Origin: Spodoptera frugiperda
Lineage: Eukaryota > Arthropoda > Insecta > Lepidoptera > Noctuidae
Direction of reading: 5' to 3'
DNA length: 64,000 bases
Assembly (NCBI RefSeq): GCF_023101765.2
Contig: NC_064217.1
Location: 8,157,788-8,221,787 of the forward strand
A program made the translations under genes and the position numbers. This document shows, one piece after another, positions 23,516-34,574 of this stretch. Each line of letters starts with the position of its first letter. Within the stretch, counting starts at the first letter, position 1. The notes beneath the pieces were generated by a model that had not been told where the DNA came from, did no database searches, and saw only the letters and a program-made list of their open reading frames with translations.

Positions 23516-24557
23516 GTGATGAAAATTATTCATGAAACTCGTGCATTTTAGTCTCTTTATCTAACGATTACGGCTCAAACTTACAATTATTCTACAACAC
23601 TAGAAACAACATTAACTTTCCTCATTTCCATTCCTTTTTAAACAAATAGGTTAGCGAATTAATTCCTTTTTATACGGAAGGTAAGTAAATTCTCTGTAGT
23701 AACTTATTAAGTAAGTATACCGCAACAACCAAGTAAATTAAGAGTTGCCAAGCGAAATCTCTTTGAAAAACGGACTTTAATTATGTTAAGGAAAATTGTA
23801 AGTGCTTTTTTGTCTTTTTAGTTTTCCTTGAATTCAAGTAACTGCTTGTAAAGGGACTGCCTGGCTAGGTTGAGTATTTGCAAGTGAGAGTACCTAGCAA
23901 GGAGTTTCATGGTTGATTTCTAGATGGTGTAAAATATTAGTGAGGTTTTTTACAAAATATCTCAGTAACTGCACTTAGTCTGAAATTGCGTTCGGTGTAA
24001 GACTATACTTTAGTTTTGAAATTCATAACGTTACTGACGAAAGGAGGTTTTTTGGTGCCTTTTCTGCAAGATATTTAATTCTAGCTATCAAACATTATCT
24101 TGCGTTTCCTAACCACTTTAGGAAGCAATGAATCTACCTATAAAATGATGAATCTTCAAACCTGTGTAGCTTCTACATCTTGGATCTTACAACGTGATGA
24201 TGTTCCATTAAGTCATTTAAAATGACCTTGATAGAGCAACTCATTCAGACTTGCAACTACTCGACGATATTCAAAGATGTCATCCAAAAAAGTACAACAT
24301 AACTTAAGGGCTATACAAGCATTATTGACCCATCTCAGGAAATTTGAATAATTTAATCAAATATGTAGGGCCCTTGAGTAGCTATCCCAAATTTAGTTTG
24401 TAACATATTCAGAGAATAGCTTTAGTCTGACAAACGAGAGGGTTCAAGTAAATAGTTTAATGGAGAGGTCTTGGTCCTCAGTCCAGACATGTTTAGGGTC
24501 TTGTCTGACAATTTGCACACCTGTCTCAAGTTAGTCACGGTGTTAATTGTCTTAATA
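23516..24557. other. No gene seen
   Basis: AT-rich DNA without supported features up to the candidate exon at 24558. Confidence 0.5.
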
Positions 24558-24623
24558 ATGGCGGCGTTGGACCGGTGCGAGCTGGGACCATGTGTAGGAC
24601 ACTTGAGGCAAATTTTGCTTGAG
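24558..24623 (+). CDS. Possible small first coding exon (22 codons)
   Basis: An ATG at 24558 in the context AATAATGGCGGCG opens 22 codons, ending at a good donor (GAG|GTAAGA, GT at 24624). The peptide begins MAALDRCELGPCVGHL. The interval is GC-rich compared with its surroundings. It ends in phase 0, unlike the exons at 11746 and 55931, so it would not be interchangeable with them. The frame stays open upstream to 24471, so the start is not proven by a nearby stop. A - strand ORF of 89 codons covers the same bases, and I cannot exclude that neither is real. No known protein is recognised. Confidence 0.25.
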
Positions 24624-25381
24624 GTAAGATGTGGGATGTTTTGTACATGTCGTTTGTTAGTGTTTGTGCAGGTGAATCTAGGTTTGGTCAATTAAGTTAT
24701 TAGTTGTTTTTTTTTTACTTTTGGATGTATTGTGAAAAAGTTTATCTGCGGAATTTGATGATAAATATGAAGTTTCTAGCCTTTTTTTCAATGAAATAAG
24801 TGTTATTATGATTGGTTAATTAAAAAAAACACAATTTATTAATTGTTCGTTTATTATGTCTACGCTTATAAAAGGTTGCATTTAATATTATTATATTAAT
24901 ATCCCATCCAAAATACCTCCATCTAATTTGAATTAATTTACTAGATACGTTCTATCATTAAAATTGAACATAATCTACCTTTTATTGGTAGAAACTATCT
25001 ATGATAATGTTACCACTCTTCTATACAGGCACCCTATAAGAAATGACACAATATCGCCAATAAAATAAGATCTAAAAAGGCTCAGAACTCAATAATAGAC
25101 ACTCAACTATACTGTACTCTCTATAATTAAACTGCGAAACTTAGCGCAATAAAGTTTAACTTACGAAATAGCAATACGAAAGATAATAAAAGCCTTATTA
25201 CTTGGGGCGTGTTTCGACTACCAGCCAGACTACTACAGAATAGCACTATTCTGAAAATTGTAGGTAAATAATTTCATCTCGTAAGTCAAGTTAGACTTCA
25301 AAATACTCACCTGGTCTAATTATTGTTTTCACTTCTGTCATTACCTGGTGGTGCTCGTGGCGAAATCACTTACATATTTTC
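24624..25381. other. No gene seen
   Basis: AT-rich DNA; no supported feature. Confidence 0.55.
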
Positions 25382-25395
25382 ATATTACGAGACTT

Positions 25396-25651
25396 CAAAT
25401 GCTGGCTCATTGGTCTAGCAGTTGCAAGTGCAACTGCTGGGCCAGGGGTTTGTTGTTCGATTCCCGGTTTGGACAAAGTAACACTGGGATATTTACGCAC
25501 GGAGTCTGGCATTGCGCCCCGTAAATGGCAATAGGCTTATCTCCTATGACATGAGACTTTATACCTATAAATACAAATAATGAAAAGTGGGTGTACAACT
25601 GTACATTGTACAACATAATGGCCCTTTGGGAATAAATGGCGTGATGATACG
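25396..25651 (+). repeat. tRNA-derived SINE with pol III boxes and target-site duplication
   Basis: The head is tRNA-like: an A box (TGGTCTAGCAG, 25411-25421) and a B box (GTTCGATTCC, 25455-25464). A 9-bp stem AGCAGTTGC/GCAACTGCT sits where the anticodon arm would be. The body carries CACGGAGTCTGGCATTGCGC, TGGCAATAGGCTTATCTCCT and GTGGGTGTACAACTGTACAT, and the end is a diverged form of AAAGGCGTGACGATA. Flanking repeats ATATTACGAGACTT (25382-25395) and ATATTATGAGACTT (25652-25665) match at 13 of 14 positions. It would have been transcribed by RNA polymerase III and mobilised by a partner LINE. Mutations suggest that it is old. Confidence 0.9.
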
Positions 25652-25665
25652 ATATTATGAGACTT

Positions 25666-26109
25666 ATATCTCATCGTGGATTCAAAAGTGGCATTGCAAA
25701 TTCCAGAATAGTACGGCTGGTTACCGGTGCTAAGTTTAAGTAAGTTACTGCAGCAGTTAGTTGCAGTTGTAGTTGCATAAACGTATAAGAGTTTATCGAG
25801 TTTACGATTGCAGTTAATGCAATTTGCTCTTTGAGTATTTAAGTAATTGTTAAATGTTGGTGTTAAGTATATAAAATATGAACATTTCTTCAGTTTTTAA
25901 ACCAGTCGTGACCAGCGAGAACGACTGATCAATACCTAACTGTGTGTTTGAATAGCTGACTATATTAATCTGCCAGTCATCAGCTAAAAAGTGAAGAAAT
26001 TTTCATTAGAACCAAATTGCAACAGAACCTCAATCTCTTCTCCTAATTAAAAAAGCAACACAATCTCCATTCGACGCTGTTGTACTCATTCATTACATAC
26101 CTACTTGAC
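25666..26109. other. No gene seen
   Basis: AT-rich spacer; no supported feature. Confidence 0.55.
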
Positions 26110-26146
26110 TTGGTATTGGTAAGGTCAAGTACCTTACCAATACCAA
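26110..26146. other. Perfect 16-bp hairpin with 5-nt loop
   Basis: TTGGTATTGGTAAGGT at 26110-26125, loop CAAGT, then the exact reverse complement at 26131-26146. The function is unknown; an inverted duplication or small-RNA precursor is possible. Confidence 0.85.
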
Positions 26147-26522
26147 TACTAAATAGTATGATGAAACGGATCATCTGATCTATCAAAATAATCAAAAGAT
26201 CGATAACTGTAGAGTAGGTAGGTAGGTATGATATTCGATACCTGTCATATATATTGACGCTATTGTTATAAAACGCTATTCAAATATAACAATTGATGTT
26301 AACTTGAAATGTGTCTATTACATTATGTATTTTAGGTACGGTACCTATATTGATTGAGTTCATTTGCAATTTATATTCATGGCTCCTACTTGTGTTATTA
26401 AGAAATAGAAGATATAAGATATTAGACTGAAGTTGTGCCCAACAGAGTCCTGAACTGTTACCACCATTAAAGAAAACAAATAAAGATTTATAATTTGCAT
26501 TTGAATTTTTTGCATTACTTGC
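26147..26522. other. No gene seen
   Basis: AT-rich sequence. The 84-codon - strand ORF at 26280-26534 runs into the SINE tail and has no support. Confidence 0.5.
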
Positions 26523-26586
26523 TATAATGTGCACCTCTGCCTACCCTTTCGGGGATTAAAGGCGTGACGATATGTATGTATGTATG
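26523..26586 (+). repeat. SINE 3' end with ATGT microsatellite tail
   Basis: TAATGTGCACCTCTGCCTAC, TTTCGGGGATTAAAGGCGTG and ACGATATGTATGTATGTATG correspond to the 3' terminus of the tRNA-derived SINE seen at 34346-34560 (GTGCATCTCTGCCCACCGCT, AAAAGGCGTAACGAC). Only the terminal ~60 bases are present. Confidence 0.75.
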
Positions 26587-27034
26587 AATTTTTTGCCCGC
26601 AGCAATCTATCCGATATTAACGATTATCAAAATGAACACTGAACTACAGTGATTTTGGCGAAATAGGATAAATTAAGGGTGCTAAAGGAATTAATGACAT
26701 GCTGACAATAGAGTAGCCCACTTAATACAGACGTAACCCCTTTCTAACTTAATTGATATAATTCATTCATTAGTAGTCCAACTACTACGATGTTGAGTAA
26801 TAATTAATTATTAACATCATTTAAAATACTGACAATGGTGGTTTAGTAACCTTCTATCTACAATTTACAAAGCAATCATTTTCTTACTTGAATTCAACTA
26901 AACCATAACTGTAGACAATCTAGCAATCGGGTTAAGCTACTTCGTTCAGAATCAGCAATAAATATCTAAAGACAAACAATGCCTTAAACAAAGGAACAGC
27001 AAATATAATTGTACCTTACTCATATCTATTATAT
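26587..27034. other. No gene seen
   Basis: AT-rich spacer; no supported feature. Confidence 0.5.
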
Positions 27035-27415
27035 ACAAAAACATGAAACCGAAGAGTTTGTTTGTTTGAATGCGTTAATTTCCGCAATTACTGGTCCGAT
27101 TTGAATAAATCTTTTCATGCTTTTTTTTTTGTTTTTAAAATCATTGGGAAAAATCATTCAAAGACTTCTCCCGTCCTGGACTAGGCGATAAGAGAGGGAG
27201 TGTCAGACTCTTACTGACTTACAACCACTTCGTTTCTCCTTCTGTCTTGAGCCGGGAACCCGGTAACCTGTTACGTTGTCCACAGCTCCGGATAAATATT
27301 TTTATGTTGGATAGTCTTTTTATCAAGTTAGGCTATAGCCTAAATATAAATATTACAATAGAAGCTGAGCAGCAAGAGAAACCGCGCGAAATTAGCTAGT
27401 AAAGTAATATAAGAA
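27035..27415 (+). repeat. Older LINE-like repeat split by a SINE-like insertion
   Basis: The left part (27035-27119) has TTTGTTTGTTTGAATGCGTT, then CTGGTCCGATTTGAATAAAT. The right part (27293-27415) resumes with TTATGTTGGATAGTC and GCTATAGCC, ending in AGCAGCAAGAGAAACCGCGC and TTAGCTAGT. By resemblance to common lepidopteran repeats the two halves belong to one element. The SINE-like family 2 copy at 27120-27292 interrupts it. No ORF remains. Confidence 0.6.
27120..27292 (-). repeat. SINE-like family 2 inserted into the older repeat
   Basis: In - orientation it begins ATCCGGAGCTGTGGACAACG, carries CGGGTTCCCGGCTCAAGACA and GTCAGTAAGAGTCTGACACT, and ends in an A-run. Flanking copies TAAATCTTTTCATG (27106-27119) and TAAATATTTTTATG (27293-27306) match at 12 of 14 positions, as a decayed target-site duplication would. 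Confidence 0.85.
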
Positions 27416-27799
27416 GCAAACCAAACACAAGCCGCTCACCGAGTTATAGATGGCAGGAGTTTTGTCAAGGCCTCGCAATAACACGGGACAAGACACGAAT
27501 TATTCAGCCTTATATCGGCCACTCTATCTTAATAGATATGTGTTGTAATACAAATGAAATCTCCGCACGAATTGGTGTACATCAATTGAGTTTATTGATG
27601 CTCTGAGGTAATACGTATCGTTATTTATTAGTTGATAAATGCTTTTGAGCTTGTGATTGAAACTAGGTTGTTAAAGGTGAATTTATTGCTTTTAATTTTA
27701 ATTTGATTGGTTCTTAACAATATTTTATTGACTTATAGGTATTTAATAGTAGGAATATGTTAATATTAATAACGTAAGTTAAACATTAAATATTTTAAG
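27416..27799. other. No gene seen
   Basis: AT-rich spacer between repeats; no supported feature. Confidence 0.55.
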
Positions 27800-27970
27800 T
27801 GTGTGAGAGCCATGCTTCGGCACGAATGGGCCAGCTCGATCGGAGTGATACCACGACCAACAACAACCGACGAAACAACGCTTCGTTGTCTTTCGTTGTG
27901 ATAGTAAGGGCCCTTCAAAATCTTCCCAATCACCGATTCCCCAACAACATAACCCCTTAAATTCCTATAA
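27800..27970 (+). repeat. SINE-like family 1, 3'-truncated copy
   Basis: Has the 5' domain TGTGAGAGCCATGCTTCGGC, TCGGAGTGATACCACGACC, the AACAACGCTTCGTTGTCTTT stem-like block and ATTCCCCAACAACATAACCC, then stops after CTTAAATTCCTA. The conserved 3' half is missing, which is unusual for a retroposon and suggests later deletion or recombination. Confidence 0.75.
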
Positions 27971-28728
27971 TTTGCATAAACTTTGAATCCTATGCTAGAC
28001 TCAAGGAAACAATGAACTTAAGTATCATAAAGCAAAATCAGATTAAGATAATAGAAAAAGAAAATGCCAAAAGTAAATTCAATTTCTTGGCATAAATAGT
28101 GTTTACTGTTTAGCATTTATAGTCGTCTTCTGTCAGAACTACAAGTCTCTCCACGTGGCATTTAGTTAGGTACCATACATTGCATCTGTCTCCACGTCTA
28201 AAAGTACTCCTACTGCCATTAGCGACCACTTACGACTTGAACTTTCTTAATGAACATCGTGTCAAATAATTGAGTACACTTGACTTGAGCATATTTTGGA
28301 AAAGTTTTGGAACTTTACGTCGAAAGACTGTTCATGCATGCATTTCTTATAGTAACGCAATGTTTAATTTTTTATTGGCATTTATTCTATAAGCTCTATT
28401 TAATCGTTCGAAAATGATAGAAAGAGACGCTCTCTATTAAATCTAAAACTGCGATTCACTTGCCCAGTTTGAAGAATTTGGTAAACCCTTTTATGTAAAG
28501 ATGGCCTATAGTAAAGAAGAAGTAAATTATGAATCTTTTTGCGCATTTCAGTCCATAAAACTGCTGTTCCAAATAAGTGGGATTCAATGCCAAATCAATC
28601 AGTTGATTTCAATGTAAGTCATCGTACGGTAATTTGGTGGACCATTTGAGTAATTATTCCTTTGTGACAAAATTTTGAAAGGCCAAAAGTCGAAAACGCA
28701 CTTATTTTTCGAGTATTGTATGTTACCT
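27971..28728. other. No gene seen
   Basis: AT-rich DNA; no supported feature. Confidence 0.55.
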
Positions 28729-28795
28729 AGAAAATCACGGTTAACTCACGTATATTAAGAAAGAGCACAGTAGGTTTACTGCCACACTCACAGTA
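28729..28795 (-). repeat. Fragment related to the 21.3-kb inverted-repeat element
   Basis: TAGAAAATCACGGTTAACTC, ACGTATATTAAGAAAGAGCA and CAGTAGGTTTACTGCCACAC align in order with the left arm and spacer at 21309-21385 and, as reverse complement, with bases 1-50. Only one arm is present. Confidence 0.55.
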
Positions 28796-29667
28796 GCAAT
28801 GGTTTTCGATACAAAATCGATACTAAGGAATAGTTTAAAAATCATTAAATGTCTCTAAGTGCGGCAGTTAGTCCAGTAACGCCTTAGTCTGTTTCAGTAA
28901 TAGAATAGTAATATTGCAATATTGTTACTACCAGTCATTAATTACTTCAGTATTTCATACTAGTAACAATCTAGTCCCACGAATTATATCCTTGGCATTT
29001 CTCATAGAGTACTAACGAAGAATTTAAGCCTTACGAACTGACACCTAATTTTGTATTGCGTAAGGTTGAATTTATAGTAACTACTTAGTTGAAATGTTAA
29101 CTCGATAGTTGTCTATTTGCTTGAGCTTTATACCTATGTATTTCGATTTCTTCATTAGTTGAAGAGTTAATTATGACTTCGGTACCTACTTACATACATT
29201 TGATTCAATGGTGACTAACAAAAATGACATAGTAATTCTCTTTTCGGATTCCTTTTGATTAATTATTAAACAACTGTAACACGCTTTTTGTCAATGAATA
29301 AATAACAATTCATAAAAATCCACAAAACTTGTTTTGGATCTGGGTGTCATGTGTAGGTGTACTTGTATGTTTGTAAACGGACCCACGACACAGGAAAAAA
29401 TCCTAGAGTGGGGCAACGTTTTAAAAAAATATATTCACCATTTTCAGGAAATAAAATAACAGATTGAAATATTGGAAGACATCCCTAGTTTAAAAGGTTC
29501 TTAGAAATAAATAATGACGGACGACTCCTAATCTTAACCAATTTGTGTTAAAAATTGGGTCGCGTAACGTTCACTGAACATCACAAAGCAGATTCTATGA
29601 AATTGATTGGAAATGAAAGCGCTTTTAGATTCAATACGGACGTTACCGATGAATAGTGATGGGAGAA
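28796..29667. other. No gene seen
   Basis: AT-rich DNA; includes a near-palindrome AGTAATATTGCAATATTG around 28910-28932. No gene is supported. Confidence 0.5.
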
Positions 29668-29686
29668 TATCGATAGGCTATCGATA
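29668..29686. promoter_or_regulatory. 19-bp palindrome with two TATCGATA sites
   Basis: TATCGATAGGCTATCGATA is a perfect palindrome around a central G and contains TATCGATA twice. In flies TATCGATA is the DREF/BEAF binding core. Nearby GTGATGGGAG resembles the arm of a small inverted-repeat element (see 36742-36790), so it may instead be part of a transposon. Confidence 0.5.
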
Positions 29687-32600
29687 GTTTCTGATTATTA
29701 AAATTCCTAAAAGGTTGAATTGAGTTTGATTGTAATAAAACTGGTCTGATAACGATCAATATTTTTAATCAAAATTAAATTCAAAGACAGAAACGGAGAG
29801 TGTATACTCAGCAACTACTGCTGATATGGGACTGAAATTATAAAGAATATTGTGAAGAATAATTTTATTGTTAAATTATTGAAAAGAATAAATAAAAGAT
29901 GAGAGGAGGAAGAAGAGAAAAAAATTTCAGCAATTTATTAACACGAGCCGCCAACTAGTTGCGCGCGCACTATAGTTAGATTAGAAAGACAATGCGTAAA
30001 AGAAAACTCGTGATCCTTAAAAAAAAAAAACAAAAGAAAAATAATATTTCAAAACAAAATCGAAGTACTAAAGGATGTTACCTAATACTACCATTGAGAT
30101 AACTCAATTCATCGATATTACATAAAGGTTCAAACTTATCGACATCAAACTAGCACGCGTTGCAAGAGTACATCCCTAACGTTCCCTCCGAATATTTCTC
30201 CTCAAATATTTGTTTCAATTAGACGTCTCAGAGGTCCCTCTTACGGCTCCACGTCAAACAAATGATGATCGGTATATCAAGAGTGACGCACGCGAATTGA
30301 TATTACCAAGACTCTCTCTTATAAGGATGGTTTTTAGCTAATGGTTCTTCTGGGGAATTTGCAGGAAATAATGTTTTATAAGCGTAGATAAAATTTTACT
30401 CTTGTCACTTCTTTTTTATATTTCAGTAATATCATATTTACCTAAGTAATGGGTTTTTGCTATATTAGTATAGATTAATTATTTTTACTTGTGGCTATGA
30501 TATGTCACATGAAAAATGAAATATTATTTTTGACTGTGGCTATGATTTGCCAAAAGAAGCAAGAAAGTTTACTTACCTACATACTCACACAGATGTAGAT
30601 AGATAGACAGAACCTAGTTTTTTCTATTCCGTGGACAGAACAATCTTTATTGTACACTATAATTAAAAAGAAAAAAAGATACATTAATATAATTATAGTG
30701 TCGACAAAATGTGACATAAAAGTTAATTTACAAATATTTACAAAAAAATAAATATCACAACTTAAATAAAATATCCAAAGCTTTTTCTCACATAAAAGGC
30801 CACAATCTTCCAAACTAAGAATAAACTTAAAATGACTTTTTCTAATAGGAAAAAGTAATTAAAAACATCAAAATGTCTTTCGGAAAAGCAAACACAGAGC
30901 GTGCAAACACTGGCTGAAATAAAACAAGATGGCGCGACAAAAAAATATTCGCAAGTTTTCTACTAAAGTCATTATTATTTTTCTGATGTCTGAGAGTGTC
31001 CTCCTTAAGTCAGAAGTCGGCGACGACTTTAATTAAACGCGACTTAAGACTTAAATTACTTTGAAGATAATTTTTTTGAGTAACGCCTACCTTTTTAACG
31101 GACTAACTGGATTAAAGATTGTCTGCAAAGTTTTTATGTGATAAGAATATTTTGTTACGCACATCTGAGTCTTAAGGGTTCAGTCAAGCGTTTGTTTTAG
31201 AAAAGTAGGTTTTAATGTAAAAGAAATAGAACACGATTTAAAATGTATCGTGTACCGTACTTATTTGCGTGAATAATGCGCATGTATTTCGTTATTTTGA
31301 AAATAGAACACGAAAATAATTTTAAAAGTAAAAATAAACAAATTGTATTCCATTCCTTTATTTTAAACTGTTGTCAAAAATAAAATCTTAATTTTTTTTA
31401 TTACGTTTTCTTTACTAATAAAGCATGAAATAAGGTTTTGCTGATATTAAAAATCATACCCACAAAACATTTTACTCTAACTATATCTTTGTACGCGCCT
31501 ATTGCGCGAGCAGAGTGCGCCGCTGCGACTTAATAGTGTGCTCTAACTAAACCGACAGGCGTTACAATATAACTGGCCGGTAATGGTTACGTTCACCAAA
31601 GTTTTAGGTTTACATTGCCGAATTTTGTTGACTATGTTTACTATTATGTGTTTATTTGTTTAGTGTATATTTTAATTATTTTAATATATTTTTGTTACAG
31701 GTAATAATCATCATTACATTCAAGTTTTTATTATCATTCATAACAAACAACAGTTTTATTACGTGAGTATCTATTTTTATTTATTTTATGCGTTGGCGAA
31801 ATTATAATTTTAAGAATGTATTTTGTAATAGAAGTGCTAAATTAGTATTCTATCCGTTGAATTCGAAACAATACATAAACTTAACCTAAAATTACTTAAC
31901 CCTAAAGTATCTTAGCTTGCCATTAAACTAAACTTTAACGATACTAATCGTCATGATAATACATGTAAGACATCAAAGCGATACGTGGCATTAAATGTAC
32001 CCTTATAATTATATAATAGATACTAAATACAGACAGCACATCAAAATACACCACCCTGCCTAAAATATCCAATCGATTTTCAACTTTACTGTGTTACAAT
32101 AAGGTGGCAATGTGTTTAAATAGTTTGATGGAATTGTATAGCTTGATGTGCTGTGCTTAATGTATTCACTCCCCTAGAGGTAACAAGAGACCCGTTTGGA
32201 GACTTCGGTAAGTGAATATCGCACAGCGCTCACCCACTATAATTTACATAGAGATAAAGATAATGGCTATTGTTAGAAGTGGCTTTGCAATGTGGTATTG
32301 TATTAAGAAATGTTTATTTTATTTTATATTTTTGTTAGTTTGACTTTAAGTACTTTAAGTTTGGCTACAGCATGGGATACTAAATATTACAATAAGGGAG
32401 TAAATAGGTTTCTTAATTATCAAGTGGGCCGTGTGACAGTTTTGGCACCGTCGTGTTATAAAAAAAAGTTTCGTTTTTTTAACAGAAAATTAACTTTTCC
32501 GGATAGGTATAGGAACTTTACTTACCTACTGAGGAAAATCAATTTAAAAATGACCTTTCTTTTTCCGGATAAATACTAAAATATTTCGAAATCAACAGAC

Positions 32601-33054
32601 CAACATTTGCAGTTTTTCCAAAAATAATTCCACATATCCTAGAGTTGAGCTAAAACATTTAGGTACGCCATACTCAAATTCTAGACTCAAAAACATCAAA
32701 GACATACCACCACCTAAATATACGAAGCACGTTTGTCCTCAACAGTTTTCTTAGAAACATAGAAAGACATTTCTAGTTAGTAATTTGCATCTACTGTTAA
32801 TATAATTTAAACAGGCGTCTACTTGGCACAATCAGGACTCTTCGCATTGCTAATTGCACCTCTTCTTTGTCCAACTTGGCCGGCTAACAAGGCCAATCCA
32901 ACTAAAATTAGTGCTTTAAAGACTGTCCAGAGTAGGAAAAAAGAAATACATGTTTAATTAAAGAATTGTCTTTAGTAGATGGACTTTAATTAGTTACTAT
33001 TATTGCATTTTATAGTACTTACTTGGAATTAATCTTAGGCGTTACTTGTTATTC
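29687..33054. other. No gene seen over 3.4 kb; one CpG-rich patch
   Basis: Around 31495-31560 there is a CpG-rich patch (TATTGCGCGAGCAGAGTGCG, CCGCTGCGACTTAATAGTGT) that could be a promoter on either strand, but I found no initiator with spacing I trust. The 89-codon ORF at 32310-32579 and the 78-codon - strand ORF at 30577-30813 are AT-driven with hydrophobic runs and no splice context. Confidence 0.45.
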
Positions 33055-33208
33055 GGGAGCTGCGGACTACCTAGCGGGGTTACCGGGGCTCCGGCTCGAA
33101 AAGCAGGAGTAGAAAAGGGGTGGTTTTTAGTCAGTAAGAGTCTGACTCTCCCTCTCACCTCGCCCAAGGCGGGAGAAGTCATTTGATGATTTCCCCCCCT
33201 CAAAAAAG
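33055..33208 (+). repeat. SINE-like family 2, well-preserved + strand copy
   Basis: Shows the full ~150-bp body: GGGAGCTGCGGACTACCTAG, GGTTACCGGGGCTCCGGCTC, GGGGTGGTTTTTAGTCAGTA, CTCACCTCGCCCAAGGCGGG, TTCCCCCCCTCAAAAAA. It is the cleanest reference copy here. A possible target-site duplication is GTTACTTGTTATT (33041-33053) and GTTACTTATTACT (33225-33237), though the right copy lies 16 bases past the A-run. Confidence 0.85.
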
Positions 33209-34345
33209 GTATTATCTGTTACCTGTTACTTATTACTTTTTTAATAATTACAAATTGTATTGTTATTAATCAGAATTATAAATAAATAAAGTCTTAGTTT
33301 TCCTATTTAATGTCTTTAATTTCCTCTATTTCCTTTGAATTTCATAACATCCATCCAATTGTAATGAAAGTCATTTAATATTTTATCCTTATTTCATTTT
33401 TATTGAGTCAAGTGCATCATCAAAGCTTCTCATATTCTTTTAATGAATTAGCACACCAATTAATTCAGTCGTTTTTACAATAAAATGCAATATAAATTAA
33501 TTACCGTCGATGAAGTACCTCCAGTAATGCGGGGTACGATCCCGGCAGTGATTAAAATCAATGAATTAAGCCCAAGGGCTGTGTTGCCACTTAAAAAATA
33601 ATTCATAGTCTCCCCTTCATTACCCTGCAGAGGAAAATACTTGAAGAATTGTTTTAATTATTCCGAATTTTTTTTCTTTTGAAGATTCTTCGATCATCGA
33701 TTTGAGGAATTCGATTATTTGTTTTGAGTGTGTTTTTTAAAGTAATTTTGAGTACTAAGTTTTTGAAATTTTAAAGTTTTATGACTTTATTGAAGTTCTC
33801 ATGTTGAAATTCATTACCTACATAATCCTTATTTTTGTGACAGTACATGTTTTGTAGTTAGATTGATAATAATTATAATTTTGTACAAAAAAAATGTACC
33901 ATACTCTACTAAACTAAACGTTTGTTTAAGTAGCTACACAAAAAAACTGTCTTACACGTGTTGTGAAACGTAATTCCAAATCTGACTTCAAGAAAAACAA
34001 AAAATATGGGATACTGGAACGTAAACATACAAATATGAGGGCAGTATTAAATTTCCTATAGAAGAAAAACATCAGAGAAAGTAAGGATAGGTAGGGATGT
34101 TTGCTACTGCGGTTACAATTTTCTCTTATTTACACTACGCCCAACTCAAATGGGTTGGTTTGAGAAAGTTAATCTATGAGGTACTCGATTCTCTATTATG
34201 AAAATGGTACAAGTTTAGCTTATACACATAATAGGATAGCTACTTTCCAATTACTCAGATTCAAATTCAATACTTTTTTATTAAAATTTTTAAAGGCTGT
34301 TGATGAATATGATGATAAATACAACTATCCATTAGTGCTTGTTTA
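33209..34345. other. No gene seen
   Basis: AT-rich DNA; no supported feature. Confidence 0.55.
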
Positions 34346-34560
34346 GCTACAGTCTCGTTGCTCGAGTGGTTGCAAGCGTATCAACATGGCAAGGGGTCTA
34401 GGGTTCGATTCCCGGGTCGGGCAAAGTATATTGCTAGCCTTTTTTCGGATTTATAAAATATTCTTAATAGTAGCACGGAGTCTGGATTTGTACCCAGAAT
34501 ACGTAATGCTTTGTGCATCTCTGCCCACCGCTTCGAGGATAAAAGGCGTAACGACACTAC
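34346..34560 (+). repeat. tRNA-derived SINE, second copy
   Basis: A box TGCTCGAGTGG (34359-34369) and perfect B box GGTTCGATTCC (34402-34412), then CGGGTCGGGCAAAGTAT, AGTAGCACGGAGTCTGG, TGTGCATCTCTGCCCACCGC and GATAAAAGGCGTAACGAC. It belongs to the same family as 25396-25651, with its tail sharing the 26523-26586 end. Possible decayed target duplications are TAGTGCTTGTTTA (34333-34345) and TAGGTGCCTATTTA (34561-34574). The ORFs on both strands across it are artefacts. Confidence 0.85.
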
Positions 34561-34574
34561 TAGGTGCCTATTTA

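Noticed and set aside
24422..24691. 89-codon - strand ORF
   Set aside because: It covers the same GC-richer bases as the + strand candidate exon; no start or splice context supports the - strand reading.
25411..25464. tRNA gene
   Set aside because: A and B boxes are present, but there is no intact acceptor stem, and the sequence continues into a SINE body flanked by target duplications. The same applies at 34359-34412.
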